Below are positions 54,000-63,920 of a DNA stretch of 64,000 bases, piece after piece (position 1 is the stretch's first letter; every line of letters starts with the position of its first letter). The stretch is from a cf. Phormidesmis sp. LEGE 11477 (lineage in GTDB: Bacteria; Cyanobacteriota; Cyanobacteriia; Phormidesmidales; Phormidesmidaceae). Both the position numbers and the translations under genes were made by a program. Under the pieces are notes generated by a model. That model ran no database searches, was not told the origin of the DNA, and was given only the letters and a program-made list of their open reading frames with translations. The stretch is taken from the NCBI RefSeq assembly GCF_015207105.1, contig NZ_JADEXO010000004.1, forward strand, positions 60,912 through 124,911. The letters are read 5' to 3'.

Positions 54000-54872
54000 T
54001 CAAATTCTCGCTTTTGTCGGCGGCATCACCACCTTAGTAGCCAGTCCAACTGACTTCAGACCTTTAATCAGCCACCAGGTCATATCGATTTCCCACGGCT
54101 TCAGCCCGGCCTTAGCCATTTTTGGAAACGCATGGTGGTTGTTGTGCCAGCCTTCACCATAGGTGAGCAGCGCTACCCACCAAAGATTACGAGAGTTGTC
54201 GTCGCTCTCGAAATTGCGATACCCCCACAGGTGATTGGCAGAGTTGATCAGCCAAGTGCAGTGCCACAGCAAAACAGCGCGGACGAACACACCGTAGATG
54301 ACGAATGACCAGCCGCCAATAGCGTACAGAGAAAGTGCAAGAGGGACTTGCAAAACCAAGAAGTACTTATCGAGAAACGCATAGTAGCGATCGCGAGCGA
54401 TATCAGGCGCGTACTGAGCGTACACTTTACGGTCAAAAACTTCGGGCTTTAAATAAAACATCCACTCCATATGACTCCACCAAAACCCTCTAGCAGAGGA
54501 GTACGGGTCTTTTTCTGTATGCTCGGTGAAAGCATGATGCTGGCGGTGTCCGGCTACCCAAAACGTAGGACCACCTTGCAAAGCCAGCGCGCCGATAGTC
54601 GCGATAGTATACTCCAGCCACTGGGGTACGCGAAAGCTGCGATGGCTGAGCAAGCGGTGATAGCCAAGGCAAATGCCGACGCTGCCAAAAAGCCAGTGGA
54701 GTGCGATCACAATACCCAGCGCCGACCAAGAGAAAAACCAAGGAGCAAGCAGTGCGACCATGTGGATTGCGGCAAAAAAGCCAACACTCGCCCAGCTAAT
54801 GCTGTGTGCAGTGGGTTCAGCCGCAGAGTGCAACTGGCCTCGGAGCTGTTTAGGTAGGTTACCAGTCGTCAT
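54000..54872 (-). CDS. desC: Acyl-lipid Delta-9-type fatty acid desaturase
   Basis: A 290-residue membrane desaturase with the three His boxes HRLLSH, HRQHH and HNNHH and hydrophobic pairs between them. It adds the first double bond to membrane lipid acyl chains. The ATG at 54872 fits the usual family start. It is transcribed away from the TetR-like gene, whose product may control it through the inverted repeat in the shared region. Confidence 0.9.
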   Translation of the reverse strand: MTTGNLPKQLRGQLHSAAEPTAHSISWASVGFFAAIHMVALLAPWFFSWSALGIVIALHWLFGSVGICLGYHRLLSHRSFRVPQWLEYTIATIGALALQGGPTFWVAGHRQHHAFTEHTEKDPYSSARGFWWSHMEWMFYLKPEVFDRKVYAQYAPDIARDRYYAFLDKYFLVLQVPLALSLYAIGGWSFVIYGVFVRAVLLWHCTWLINSANHLWGYRNFESDDNSRNLWWVALLTYGEGWHNNHHAFPKMAKAGLKPWEIDMTWWLIKGLKSVGLATKVVMPPTKARI

Positions 54873-54933
54873 AATTGTCCCAAACACGCTAGGGTGTCTG
54901 CAAGTGGGGCTTACATTTATTAGATTAGTTCCT

Positions 54934-54973
54934 TTCTCGATAAATTGCAAGTATCGCTTACATATATCGAGAA
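54934..54973 (+). promoter_or_regulatory. Candidate operator between desC and the TetR-like gene
   Basis: TTCTCGATA (54934-54942) is perfectly complementary to TATCGAGAA (54965-54973), with a 22-base spacer. It lies between the two divergent starts, 62 and 113 bases from them. TetR proteins often bind such palindromes next to their own gene. Confidence 0.45.
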
Positions 54974-55085
54974 GCAGGTGATTGAGTAATCTCTATGAAC
55001 ATTGCTATGGGCTGCTTTATAGCAACTGGGCGACGCTAATAAATGCCCTAACCGATTAATATTAAATTGACTAACCTGCGAACAA

Positions 55086-56306
55086 ATGGCTGAAAAACGA
55101 CTGTCTAGCCGAGAGAGAATCGTCAAATCTGCGCTGGAACTGTTTGCCCAACAGGGAACTACAGCCACGACCACCAAAGAAATCGCCGAGCGAGCGGGTG
55201 TCAACGAAGTAACGCTGTTCAGACAGTTCGGTAGCAAGCAGGGCTTGCTTTTATCGGTACTAAAAGAAGCGCCTGTGTTGGAGAAAATGCAAGCGGCACT
55301 CTCAGAAGTTGTCGGTGCAAACCAGCCGCTAACGGCCTATGGCGAGACGATTCTAGAGCTACTGACCCAGGCCCCAGAACTGGTGCGATCGCTAATTGGT
55401 GAGTCAGGTCAATCTCCAATCGAGAATCGTCAGGCGCTAGGCCAGGTGCTACAGCAAGCCAACCTACAGGCCGTGGGCTATCTACGCAGTGCCCAGGTGA
55501 GATGGCCAGGGATGTCTGTCGAGGCGATCGCCACCTTACTCAATACGCTGGTCATTGGTCACATTGTTCTGGCAGCTAGCAGCGGTGGTCTCTGGCAAAA
55601 TCAGCAGGATTTTTTGACGATGCTAAATGAGCTGTTTCGTCAGCAGCATCTACAGGAAGAGTCTATACATGGCCAGAGCGAAGTCAGCAGCCCGCTTACC
55701 GTCCAGCCCCACGAGGCCGTCATTGATTTACCGGCTGAGGTCGTGCGATCGCTCTTTCAAACTGCTAAAAAGCAAGGCCCGCAGGAATACGCCCTAGTGT
55801 ACGTACTCTTCGGCGCGGGGATAACCTTAGAAGAAGCTGCCGCGCTGACCTCTCCTTGCGTCTTTGCTAGCAAGAGTCAGCATCTACTGACGATAGCTGG
55901 CAGCAACGCTAGCGCCATTCAGCGACAGGTACCCGTCAACCGCTGGATCATGGGAAATCGCTACGGCACCTATCTCAAAAATCCGTTAACTCAGTGGCTT
56001 AAAACGCAGTCAGACGAACAGACAGCAGTATTCGTTTTAGCCGATGGCAAAGCGCTAGAAACCGAAGGATTATTGGCTTTGTGGGATGCGATCGCTGCTG
56101 GCACAACCATGAGCGCAGGCAGTCCGGCAACGCCTTTTCAAGCCCGTCAAACCTGGTGTATCGAACTGCTGATGAAGGGCATGAGCCTAGAGAACCTAAG
56201 CATCCTATCTGGAATGAGCCTAATAGAACTAGAGCCCTACGCTCGTCGAGCAAAAGAGAAAGCAGCTTTAGAGCAGGCTTTGGCAATCGATCAGAAGAAG
56301 ACTTAG
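55086..56306 (+). CDS. TetR regulator fused to a tyrosine-recombinase-like domain
   Basis: A 406-residue protein. Residues about 8-55 are a TetR HTH (SALELFAQQGTTATTTKEIAERAGVNEVTLFRQFGSK in parts). The middle is a TetR ligand-type domain. From about 220 onward the sequence follows the outline of a phage-integrase catalytic fold: LVYVLFGAGITLEEAAALT, then RQTWCIELLMKGMSLENLSILSGMSLIELEPYARR. The first catalytic Arg position looks replaced by Thr, so recombination activity is doubtful. It lies divergent from desC. Confidence 0.8.
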   Translation: MAEKRLSSRERIVKSALELFAQQGTTATTTKEIAERAGVNEVTLFRQFGSKQGLLLSVLKEAPVLEKMQAALSEVVGANQPLTAYGETILELLTQAPELVRSLIGESGQSPIENRQALGQVLQQANLQAVGYLRSAQVRWPGMSVEAIATLLNTLVIGHIVLAASSGGLWQNQQDFLTMLNELFRQQHLQEESIHGQSEVSSPLTVQPHEAVIDLPAEVVRSLFQTAKKQGPQEYALVYVLFGAGITLEEAAALTSPCVFASKSQHLLTIAGSNASAIQRQVPVNRWIMGNRYGTYLKNPLTQWLKTQSDEQTAVFVLADGKALETEGLLALWDAIAAGTTMSAGSPATPFQARQTWCIELLMKGMSLENLSILSGMSLIELEPYARRAKEKAALEQALAIDQKKT

Positions 56307-56330
56307 AGATGTGCTCTTACCAATAGAGTC

Positions 56331-56480
56331 TTACCTCAGCGCCGAATCGGGATAGGGCATAAAAGTCATCATACTCAGCAAAATGACCAGACCCGCTGCG
56401 AACAGCATCAAAGTGCCCCAGGCGGTTTGGTTTTCTCTAATCTGCCGTCCGATGGAAGTCAGGATATTCGAGAGCATCAT
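56331..56480 (-). CDS. Small single-pass membrane protein (49 aa)
   Basis: ATG at 56478-56480 opens a frame of 49 codons (MMLSNILTSIGRQIRENQTA, then WGTLMLFAAGLVILLSMM) ending in a short Pro-containing tail and TAA at 56331-56333. It has one hydrophobic helix with an N-terminal amphipathic part, like the small membrane subunits of photosynthetic or respiratory complexes. Homology is not recognised. The frame lies alone in an otherwise empty gap. Confidence 0.5.
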   Translation of the reverse strand: MMLSNILTSIGRQIRENQTAWGTLMLFAAGLVILLSMMTFMPYPDSALR

Positions 56481-56589
56481 TTTCACCACAGAGTTTTGAC
56501 GCCTTTAAATCTATCGAAAAGTTATGAGGAAATATTGAAGAGAACTGATCGCTTTTATTTAGTCTTCCTTCAGCCTAGCTAGCTACCGC

Positions 56590-57237
56590 TCACGGCTGCG
56601 ACAAAAATTGCTCGGCTCTCAGCGTGAGGTCTGGAAAAGCCATCGACATAACTGGCTCTTGACCGCGCAGCCGGACAACCTCATATTCACCCTCCACTAA
56701 CGTGCAGACGCTCAGCGTTGGCTGCTTGGGTTTACCAATATGACGAACGCCCCCTAGTCCAGCATAGTCAACAATCCAATACTGGGGAATCTGCATAGAT
56801 TCGTAAGCAGCGAGCTTGAGTTCATAATCATCTTGCCAATTGCTAGAAACCACTTCAATCGCTAGCTTGACGGACGATCCGTTTTCGACAGTAGATGCCT
56901 TATCCCACAAAGGCTCCGTCGCAATTGCCGCTCTATCTAGAACAACAACGTCTGGTTCATAGCCTGTACTATCGCTTACCTTCACGACACATTCGCGTGG
57001 AATAAGATAGGGTAACGTTGCCGCATCGATAGCATAGTTGAGCTGTTTCGCAATATATCCAGCTATTTCAGAATGCTTTCCTCTAGGTTTTGGCACCTTA
57101 AAAATGACTCCACGACGTAGCTCATAGCGATACTCAGAATTTTCGGGATACCAGTCTATGAACTGTTCAAAGCTGACAGGTTTGGGTAGAGGCGCTATTG
57201 GGACAGGGCGAGCAGTGCTTTCAACAGCGGCAGTCAT
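56590..57237 (-). CDS. Uma2 family (DUF820) nuclease-like protein
   Basis: A 215-residue PD-(D/E)XK-type protein. The family pattern is FEQFIDWYPENSEYRYELRRG, EPDVVVLDRAAI, and VKLAIEVVSSNW with the EVxS motif. These genes are very abundant in cyanobacteria; the function is not known. Stands alone. Confidence 0.88.
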   Translation of the reverse strand: MTAAVESTARPVPIAPLPKPVSFEQFIDWYPENSEYRYELRRGVIFKVPKPRGKHSEIAGYIAKQLNYAIDAATLPYLIPRECVVKVSDSTGYEPDVVVLDRAAIATEPLWDKASTVENGSSVKLAIEVVSSNWQDDYELKLAAYESMQIPQYWIVDYAGLGGVRHIGKPKQPTLSVCTLVEGEYEVVRLRGQEPVMSMAFPDLTLRAEQFLSQP

Positions 57238-57318
57238 AAGCGCAATCTCGTAGGCTCAACGCTACAATTCTACTCGACTACGAGCTACTCGACTGCGAAC
57301 TCCTGATCGGCGAATTCC

Positions 57319-57798
57319 TCAGGGATGATGCTTGGCTAAAAATCGGTCCAGGCGATTGGCAAAGTTAGCTTTATCTTTGTTGTTTAAAGGTGGGGGACCG
57401 CCGCCTACGGGTTCTGCTCCACCTCTGAAAGATTCCAGGAGATTTCGTACAGAGAGGCGATCGCCAATATTACGGGCGGTATACTCGTCGCCCCTAGGCG
57501 TGAAGACGTAGCCTCCTTTTTCTAGCACTTTCGCAGCCAGTGGAATATCTGCGGTAATCACCAAATCCTCAGCTTTCAATAGTTCTACAATCTTGTTGTC
57601 AGCGCCGTCGAAGCCGGCTGGCACGACAAGCATCTCTACATAGGCAGGCACTTGCACAGGATGATTGGCTACTAGCGTCAGTGGGCAGTTTGTCCGTTTT
57701 GCTGCTCGAAAAATAATCTCTTTGATGGCATTAGGGCAGGCGTCTGCATCCACCCACATCTGTACGGATTGCTTTTGTCCAGGATCGTTTTCCATCAC
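57319..57798 (-). CDS. YaiI/YqxD (DUF188) family protein
   Basis: A 159-residue protein with [20 protein letters not shown] and [17 protein letters not shown], the signature of UPF0178. A PIN-like nuclease fold is suspected, but no function is proven. Confidence 0.9.
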   Translation of the reverse strand: MMENDPGQKQSVQMWVDADACPNAIKEIIFRAAKRTNCPLTLVANHPVQVPAYVEMLVVPAGFDGADNKIVELLKAEDLVITADIPLAAKVLEKGGYVFTPRGDEYTARNIGDRLSVRNLLESFRGGAEPVGGGPPPLNNKDKANFANRLDRFLAKHHP

Positions 57799-57972
57799 TC
57801 TGCTGACGCTGGTCTAACGTCGATACTCCGTAAGTTTGCTAGGGTTTAGTCCTTTTGCGATGACGCTTCAATCAAGATTGGTCGGTTTCACTCAGGTGTT
57901 CACTCACCAGATTGCTTACGCTTTCAGGCAGCTATGCCTTTTTACCTTTTTTTACCTAAGTAAACTACCACT

Positions 57973-58578
57973 ATGCTGTTGCCTTCTCTGTTGAGCGTTA
58001 CCGCAGCCAAAGTCTCTCGAATCGGATCTTGGGCCAGATCAGCAAGTACTATTCGGTGGTGCCGAGGGTTGGCAGCTAGCGCGCTAATACTAGGAGTAGC
58101 CTCAGGTAATATGAGCCTCGGCGTGAGTCAAAGCGCGATCGCGGCCCCCTCTATCTCAGCCACAGCTCAATCCAAAAGAACCTTCGATCAGCTGATGAAC
58201 GTCGGCTACGCTGCCTCTCGTCAAGGCGATCTCAACACGGCTCTGATCAACTTTCGCCGTGCGCTAGCCCTGCGCCCCGGTAATCCCTACGCCGCCGCCG
58301 CCGTCGATAACATGGACTACTACATACAGCACGCTCGCTACGCTGCTCGCCAGCAGACGATCACCCAGTTAGAAACTCGGCTAGTCAACGCCATTAATCA
58401 AAAAGACTGGGTCTGTGCCGCCACGACATTAGACGAACTGACGATGTACACCAAACCTAACTCACTCAATAGAGAGCGCCTCATTGGTCATCGCGGGGAA
58501 GTCGCTGGCTATCTAGATGCCAGATTAGATTACGAAAGCTGGTCTACGGTCTGTACAGCTCAGCGGCCCGTTTATTAA
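57973..58578 (+). CDS. Secreted or membrane-anchored TPR-like protein
   Basis: A 201-residue protein. An N-terminal hydrophobic part (about 27-55, ending ASGNMSLGVSQSAIAAPS) looks like a signal peptide. A TPR-like pair follows: FDQLMNVGYAASRQGDLNTALINFRRALALRPGNPYAAAA in sequence. The rest is helical. A protein-interaction role is likely. Confidence 0.7.
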   Translation: MLLPSLLSVTAAKVSRIGSWARSASTIRWCRGLAASALILGVASGNMSLGVSQSAIAAPSISATAQSKRTFDQLMNVGYAASRQGDLNTALINFRRALALRPGNPYAAAAVDNMDYYIQHARYAARQQTITQLETRLVNAINQKDWVCAATTLDELTMYTKPNSLNRERLIGHRGEVAGYLDARLDYESWSTVCTAQRPVY

Positions 58579-58761
58579 AAGATTCGTTTTAGCAGACTTG
58601 GTTCTAGTCAGAGCGGTTCATCACCTACAAACCGCTCTATTACCTGATAGACCAAATTAGTTTTATTAATTGCAAGTACATTTACATTTTGTTACATTGA
58701 GGCTGTTAACATAACTTTACAGTCCTACCACTAATACTTCTAACAGCCTCGGCTTGTTGAA

Positions 58762-59388
58762 ATGTTGGTGTCGGATGTGGCAGATGGGATGAATGCTTGT
58801 CAGCTAGGTGCGATCGCACTTTCTAAAAGATACACAGCAGGCGATCGCAATTTTGAGCGAATTGACCTGAAAGATCATCACTTAGTTGCATTTCAGCTAT
58901 CGAGCGCGCAGCTTTGCTGGGCCGATCTGACCAGCGCTGATCTGACTGGTAGCTGTCTGGATCACACAGATCTGACTGGCGCTATGATGTGGCGCACTCA
59001 GCTTAGCCACGCTCGCTTGCTGTGGGCGAATCTACATCAGGCGGTCATGGTGCGCTGTAAAGCGGAGGGCGCTAACTTTACAGGTGCGAATCTGCACCGG
59101 GTCGATTTGCGGCTGGCCAGTTTGAGCGGTGCCTGTTTGGCAGGTACAGACCTGCGAGGAGCCAAACTCTGCTACAGCGATCTAAGTAGCGCAGACCTGA
59201 CAGGCGCAGACCTGACAGGCGCAGACCTGACGGGCGCAGATCTCACAGGAGCCTGTATCAAAGCGGTCTGCTGGCGAGCGGCTGTTTTACCCAAAGAATC
59301 CTTGGACTCGACCATAGCAGCCGAGCTGAAGCAGGCAGTCGATGAGATCGGCACCTATCCAGAACGCAAGTCGCTGACGGCTGTTTAA
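58762..59388 (+). CDS. Pentapeptide-repeat protein
   Basis: A 208-residue protein made up mainly of A(D/N)LXX-type pentapeptide repeats from about residue 40 to 170, giving a right-handed quadrilateral helix. The last repeats are near-identical at DNA level (GCAGACCTGACAGGC), which indicates recent expansion. Such proteins are common in cyanobacteria; roles are mostly unknown. Confidence 0.88.
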   Translation: MLVSDVADGMNACQLGAIALSKRYTAGDRNFERIDLKDHHLVAFQLSSAQLCWADLTSADLTGSCLDHTDLTGAMMWRTQLSHARLLWANLHQAVMVRCKAEGANFTGANLHRVDLRLASLSGACLAGTDLRGAKLCYSDLSSADLTGADLTGADLTGADLTGACIKAVCWRAAVLPKESLDSTIAAELKQAVDEIGTYPERKSLTAV

Positions 59389-59522
59389 CTCACTATTTCA
59401 AATTGCCCTCCAAGATGTGAAGCCGCTCGAAATGACTACTTTCAAGCTACTCGTCATTGAACGAACTTCAAGCAAGCTGAGCGGACTTCAAACAAGTTGA
59501 AATCTGTAAACTATGATCTGCT

Positions 59523-61790
59523 TCACTCATCTGCTGCGTCTGAGCTAGAACTATCTAAGGTCTCAGCATTATTAGTCTCTTGGGAGTCACCCTCTGCGCC
59601 TGGTTCTTCAGCGCCATTGTCTTCTGAAGGTGGCGCTGATTCTTCTTCATCAGGGGCTACGGGCGGTGCTGTTCTCACATTGTCGACGGCTAGCGCTAGC
59701 TGGTAGGAAATGGCTTCACTAGAGCGATTCACCACGACGACTTCGTAGTAGCCAGATTGATCGACTCGGCCCGACCAAGTTGTTTGCTCAGAGTCAGCAA
59801 AAACGAACGGGGTTTCTTCGGTGGGGAGCGGTAAGTATAGAGAAAGCAGGGTGCTATCGGCGGGCGCACTCAGGTTTAGGCGCAGTTGCTGCCTAGCGGT
59901 GAGCTGAAGCGTATAAACTTTGCCTTCACCCGGCGCAAGGCTGTCGCTGAGGTCTTGACGAAATGTACCCGGCTCAAATTCGACATTCTCGCTGCGTTCA
60001 CCAGAGACGATCGCATCGACAGTGTCATTCGCGATCGCATAGTAAACCTGACCAATTGGCGAATCCAGAAAATCATCGTTCGCAAACGCTGGAAATAGCG
60101 CAAAGAACTTCGTATCTGTGAGGTCATACAAAGACCTAGAGCCGACATTCACCCGGTTGACTCGCTCCTGCCAACGGGTGCGATCGCCCTGATCATATTC
60201 TCCTAGCGCTGATAAACTTTGCCGGCTCACCTGACCTTCTAGGCGATCTAAGAGATCTAGAGCAATATTATCCCACCGAATTCTTAGCGGCTCATCTTCT
60301 GGCGCTTGCGAAAGCGCTTGACGTCCACCGTCGGGGCCACTCGTCAGCAGATCGGGATACTCTCGATAGAAAAGCTGATCTACCAGGCGGGTAAAGGTAT
60401 TGTTACCAATACCCAATGCTTCGTGGCGATCGCGAATTTCTTGCTTGCGAGCCTGCTCCTCCTCAGAAAGGGCTCCTCGGTCAGAATCATTAATCTCCGT
60501 TGGAGCCGTACCGATTGTGGTAGGTGAGGGAGCCCTCGCTATCCGCATCCAGGCAAATAGCATGATCGTACCTAGCAGGCCAAGGACTGTCAGCAGGGCA
60601 ATTAAAGGCGCACGTGAGCCCGGATTAAGAATGCCGTTACCGGTTCGAGCGGGCGCAGGTGCTGAGGGCACGTAGGTACTCGATTCATCAGCCGTAGTTT
60701 CATAGCCCTGTTGTGCTGCCGCCGCGTAGGTGTTGGCGTCATAGTCCGTGTGAGTGGGCTGAGGTCGATCGACACTACCCATCTGAGCCACGGGTACCAG
60801 CGGGCTGTCATCATAGTTGATCGGTTCATCATTGACCGGGTTAGTCGTCGCTAGGCTCCCTGGTGGATAGATAGAATCTTGATTGGCGACGCTTTCTCCA
60901 GCGACAGCATGATTAGCTGAGTGCTGGATGGCGGCGAGTACGGCGGCGGCTGTAGGAAATCTATCGACCGGATTAGCAGACAGCATTTTCTTGAGTATCT
61001 GTCCGATGTGGGGACTTAGTTTGTCAATGCCGGCCCAATTGTCTAAATGCGTATCGTGTAGTACCTGTGGCTGCTGTCCGGTCAATAGCACCAGCAGCGT
61101 TACGGCTAAAGCGTACAAATCACTAGTCGCATCAGCCTCGCCCGAGTCGAATTGCTCTTGTGGTACATACCCCATTTTTCCGATTCGCGTTGGGGCTAAG
61201 CTATTTTGACTCGAAGCCTGATCGATAGAAAGCTGAGTGCGAACGGCGGCGGCAATCTCTTTGACACTGCCAAAATCAATCAGGACAGGGAGACCGTCAG
61301 TCTGGCGCAGCATGAGGTTATCCGGTGAGATATCACGGTGAATTAGGCCATGCCCATGAATATAGGAAAGCACAGGCAGCAGCTGATAGAGAAGCTGAGT
61401 GACCTCGGTTTCGCTGAAAGTAGCATTGACTTTCAAGCGCTCCTTCAACAGATCTTGGTAAGTACGGCCCTCCACGTAATCTTGAACTAGGAACAGGCGA
61501 CCCCCAGTTTCGCCCTCTACTTTTAGCAGTTGGCGAAACTCAGGAATTTGCTCGTGCTTGAGCTGATAGAGAACATTGGCTTCACGCTCAAATAGCTCCT
61601 TTGCCTTATCGAGGGTGCCGCTGTCTTGCACCTGGGGGACGAATTCTTTGACCACACAGCGCTCTCCATAGCGGTGGTGATCTTCAGCCAGGTAAGTTTG
61701 ACCAAAGCCACCTTCGCCTAGCTTTCTGACGACACTGTAGCGATCGCCTAGTGGTGGTGATGCTGAGCTGGTTCTATCGCCTGCGTTCAT
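59523..61790 (-). CDS. Membrane-bound serine/threonine protein kinase
   Basis: A 755-residue eukaryotic-type kinase. The kinase domain (about 17-285) has LGEGGFGQTYLAED, the ATP-binding Lys in VVKEF, HRDISPDNLML and DFGSVKE. A membrane helix (about 394-416) follows. The outer part ends in a beta-rich PPC-like domain (about 610-715) and an acidic Ser/Glu tail. It is likely a sensor of outside conditions; no partner gene is adjacent. Confidence 0.88.
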   Translation of the reverse strand: MNAGDRTSSASPPLGDRYSVVRKLGEGGFGQTYLAEDHHRYGERCVVKEFVPQVQDSGTLDKAKELFEREANVLYQLKHEQIPEFRQLLKVEGETGGRLFLVQDYVEGRTYQDLLKERLKVNATFSETEVTQLLYQLLPVLSYIHGHGLIHRDISPDNLMLRQTDGLPVLIDFGSVKEIAAAVRTQLSIDQASSQNSLAPTRIGKMGYVPQEQFDSGEADATSDLYALAVTLLVLLTGQQPQVLHDTHLDNWAGIDKLSPHIGQILKKMLSANPVDRFPTAAAVLAAIQHSANHAVAGESVANQDSIYPPGSLATTNPVNDEPINYDDSPLVPVAQMGSVDRPQPTHTDYDANTYAAAAQQGYETTADESSTYVPSAPAPARTGNGILNPGSRAPLIALLTVLGLLGTIMLFAWMRIARAPSPTTIGTAPTEINDSDRGALSEEEQARKQEIRDRHEALGIGNNTFTRLVDQLFYREYPDLLTSGPDGGRQALSQAPEDEPLRIRWDNIALDLLDRLEGQVSRQSLSALGEYDQGDRTRWQERVNRVNVGSRSLYDLTDTKFFALFPAFANDDFLDSPIGQVYYAIANDTVDAIVSGERSENVEFEPGTFRQDLSDSLAPGEGKVYTLQLTARQQLRLNLSAPADSTLLSLYLPLPTEETPFVFADSEQTTWSGRVDQSGYYEVVVVNRSSEAISYQLALAVDNVRTAPPVAPDEEESAPPSEDNGAEEPGAEGDSQETNNAETLDSSSSDAADE

Positions 61791-62233
61791 GCTGGTTGCT
61801 CCCTTATCAAGCGCCGTCGGAGTCCTAAAGACAGTTCATTCCTAATACATTGTCTCTAGATCTTTCAGAGTATAGACTCTAGTGACCCTAGACTAGCGAG
61901 TTATGCCCAACTCTACGATTGCGACTAACCTGGCTAGGTAAATGCCGATAGTCTGCCACCGATAGTCTGCCATCGATAGCCTGTGCTGTTTATTTTCAGC
62001 GTCCTTGAAGACGTATAATACAAACGCGAAGGGGAGTAGCTGTCGGATAATCCGATCCTGTTGAGTCAACATACTGGTGATGAGCCTGGTTCAGCAGATG
62101 ATATAGCCTCTGTTCTATTCATTAGCGAGACCTTCACCGAGTTCACAGATGACGTGAGCTTGGTGGAGTCTTGTCTATTCTGGTACTTCATCAAGCTTTC
62201 GTCAGATACCGCCACCTATCTGAGGAGTTTGAA
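61791..62233. other. Gap with a tandem 14-bp repeat
   Basis: About 440 bases between divergently oriented genes. CCGATAGTCTGCCA is repeated exactly at 61945 and 61959, with a weaker third copy at 61973. Apart from that no gene or RNA is supported. Confidence 0.6.
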
Positions 62234-62866
62234 ATGTTGACCGCTTTTACAGCGAGTTTGCTATTAATCACAGTTTCTGAGCTGGGCGATAAAACCTTTT
62301 TTATCGCTGCCATCTTAGCGATGCGCCACGCTCGTCGATGGGTGTTTGTTGGCGCTGTTTTAGCGCTAGCGCTGATGACGCTACTGTCAGTATTGGTCGG
62401 GCAGGCCGCTGCGTTTTTGCCCGACCCAGTATTGAAAGGCGCTGAAGTTTGTTTGTTTTTGTTCTTTGGGCTAAAGCTGCTATATCAGGCAAGTCAAATG
62501 CCTGCGGTCAGACAGCATACCGAAGCGCAGGCAGCGGCTGAAGTTGTCGAAAAGGCAGAACAAACGCAAACCCAACCCCAAAAGGGAACGACTGCTCTAG
62601 CGATCGTTGTGGAAGCGTTGAGCCTAGTATTTGTAGCCGAGTGGGGCGATCGCACTCAAATTGCCACCATCGCGCTCGCTGCTGCTAATCCTCCCGCCGG
62701 GGTGATTTTAGGCGCGGTGCTAGGTCATAGTATCTGCGCGGCGATCGCGGTCATTTGCGGTCGCTGGGTCTGTGGTTGGCTCTCAGAGCGCACCTTGATC
62801 GGACTAGGTGGCGGACTGTTTCTTTTGTTTGCCATCCTAGAACTCAGCACTGTCTCTGTAGGCTGA
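62234..62866 (+). CDS. TMEM165/GDT1 (UPF0016) cation transporter
   Basis: A 210-residue membrane protein with six predicted helices in two repeats. Each repeat starts with the family's E-X-G-D motif: SELGDKTFF and AEWGDRTQIA. Family members export Mn2+ (or Ca2+/H+); in cyanobacteria related proteins maintain Mn levels. ATG at 62234 is preceded by GAGGAG. Confidence 0.9.
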   Translation: MLTAFTASLLLITVSELGDKTFFIAAILAMRHARRWVFVGAVLALALMTLLSVLVGQAAAFLPDPVLKGAEVCLFLFFGLKLLYQASQMPAVRQHTEAQAAAEVVEKAEQTQTQPQKGTTALAIVVEALSLVFVAEWGDRTQIATIALAAANPPAGVILGAVLGHSICAAIAVICGRWVCGWLSERTLIGLGGGLFLLFAILELSTVSVG

Positions 62867-62978
62867 GGACGGTGAAGCGGCGATCGCCATAGGTACGGTG
62901 AACTTAATATCGCTTCTTACGTCATCTCATAGAGTGGGTTGTTATGTTTTGATATAGACGAAGTAGAGGAGATAGAAT

Positions 62979-63854
62979 ATGGCTTCTGAGGACTCTCGCA
63001 GCTTCAGTCCGTGGAGACTAGACTCATGGAAAGATAGAGGTGTTAACTTAGCTATTCAACAAGGTAAGCGTGCTGCTCAAAAACGATATACGAGATTCTG
63101 GCACTTTGTTGATCTCTTGGCGTACCACTTTCACCGCTACTACCAAAACTCTAATTACGATTTTGAAACCAATGGAGAACTTAGAGCCATACAAGTCTTG
63201 AGTAAGTTTGACCTAAACTGTATCTTCGATGTAGGCGCTAACGTAGGAGAGTGGTCTTGCCTAGCCCGTCAGCATTGCCCTGATGCACAGATACATGCTT
63301 TTGAGATAGCCGATCCAACCTTTCAACAGCTAAGCGACAATATTGGTGATGCACCTAATACTGTTATCAATAACTGCGGGCTGGCCGATGTGCCTGGCAT
63401 CATTCCTTTGCACTTTGTAGAGAAAGACAGCGTACTATCTTCAGCAGTCAAGGTTATCTTTGAAGAGAACTCGCAGACTATAGACGCGAGTGTAGCTACA
63501 GGAGACGACTATTTAGAGAACAATCATCTTGATAGCATAGACCTATTGAAGATTGATACAGAAGGGATGGATGGTAAAGTGTTGCAAGGGTTTTCCAAGA
63601 CACTCAAGACGGGCAAGATTCGCTTCATTCAATTTGAGTACGGTATCCATAATATCTATGCTAACTTTCTGCTAAAAGATTTCTATGCCTTACTAGAAGC
63701 CCACGGCTATCAGCTAGGCAAGATATATCCTAGATACGTCGATTTTCACGATTACTCATGGTACTACGAGGACTTCATTGGCCCTAATTATTTAGCTGTT
63801 CTAGCGCATGAAACAGACGCTATCAAAGCTCTAGAAAATCCCAGCTTTAGATGA
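62979..63854 (+). CDS. FkbM family methyltransferase
   Basis: A 291-residue protein. The SAM-binding motif is IFDVGANVGEWSCLAR, followed by IHAFEIADPTFQQL and the typical DLLKIDTEGMDGKVLQG. FkbM-type enzymes O-methylate sugars or natural products. GAGGAG precedes the ATG. The substrate is not known. Confidence 0.88.
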   Translation: MASEDSRSFSPWRLDSWKDRGVNLAIQQGKRAAQKRYTRFWHFVDLLAYHFHRYYQNSNYDFETNGELRAIQVLSKFDLNCIFDVGANVGEWSCLARQHCPDAQIHAFEIADPTFQQLSDNIGDAPNTVINNCGLADVPGIIPLHFVEKDSVLSSAVKVIFEENSQTIDASVATGDDYLENNHLDSIDLLKIDTEGMDGKVLQGFSKTLKTGKIRFIQFEYGIHNIYANFLLKDFYALLEAHGYQLGKIYPRYVDFHDYSWYYEDFIGPNYLAVLAHETDAIKALENPSFR

Positions 63855-63920
63855 CTGTCTACAAGGCGATAGTTATTACTCTGGCGGACAAACAGAATAC
63901 AGCCGCTAGCGCTACTCACT

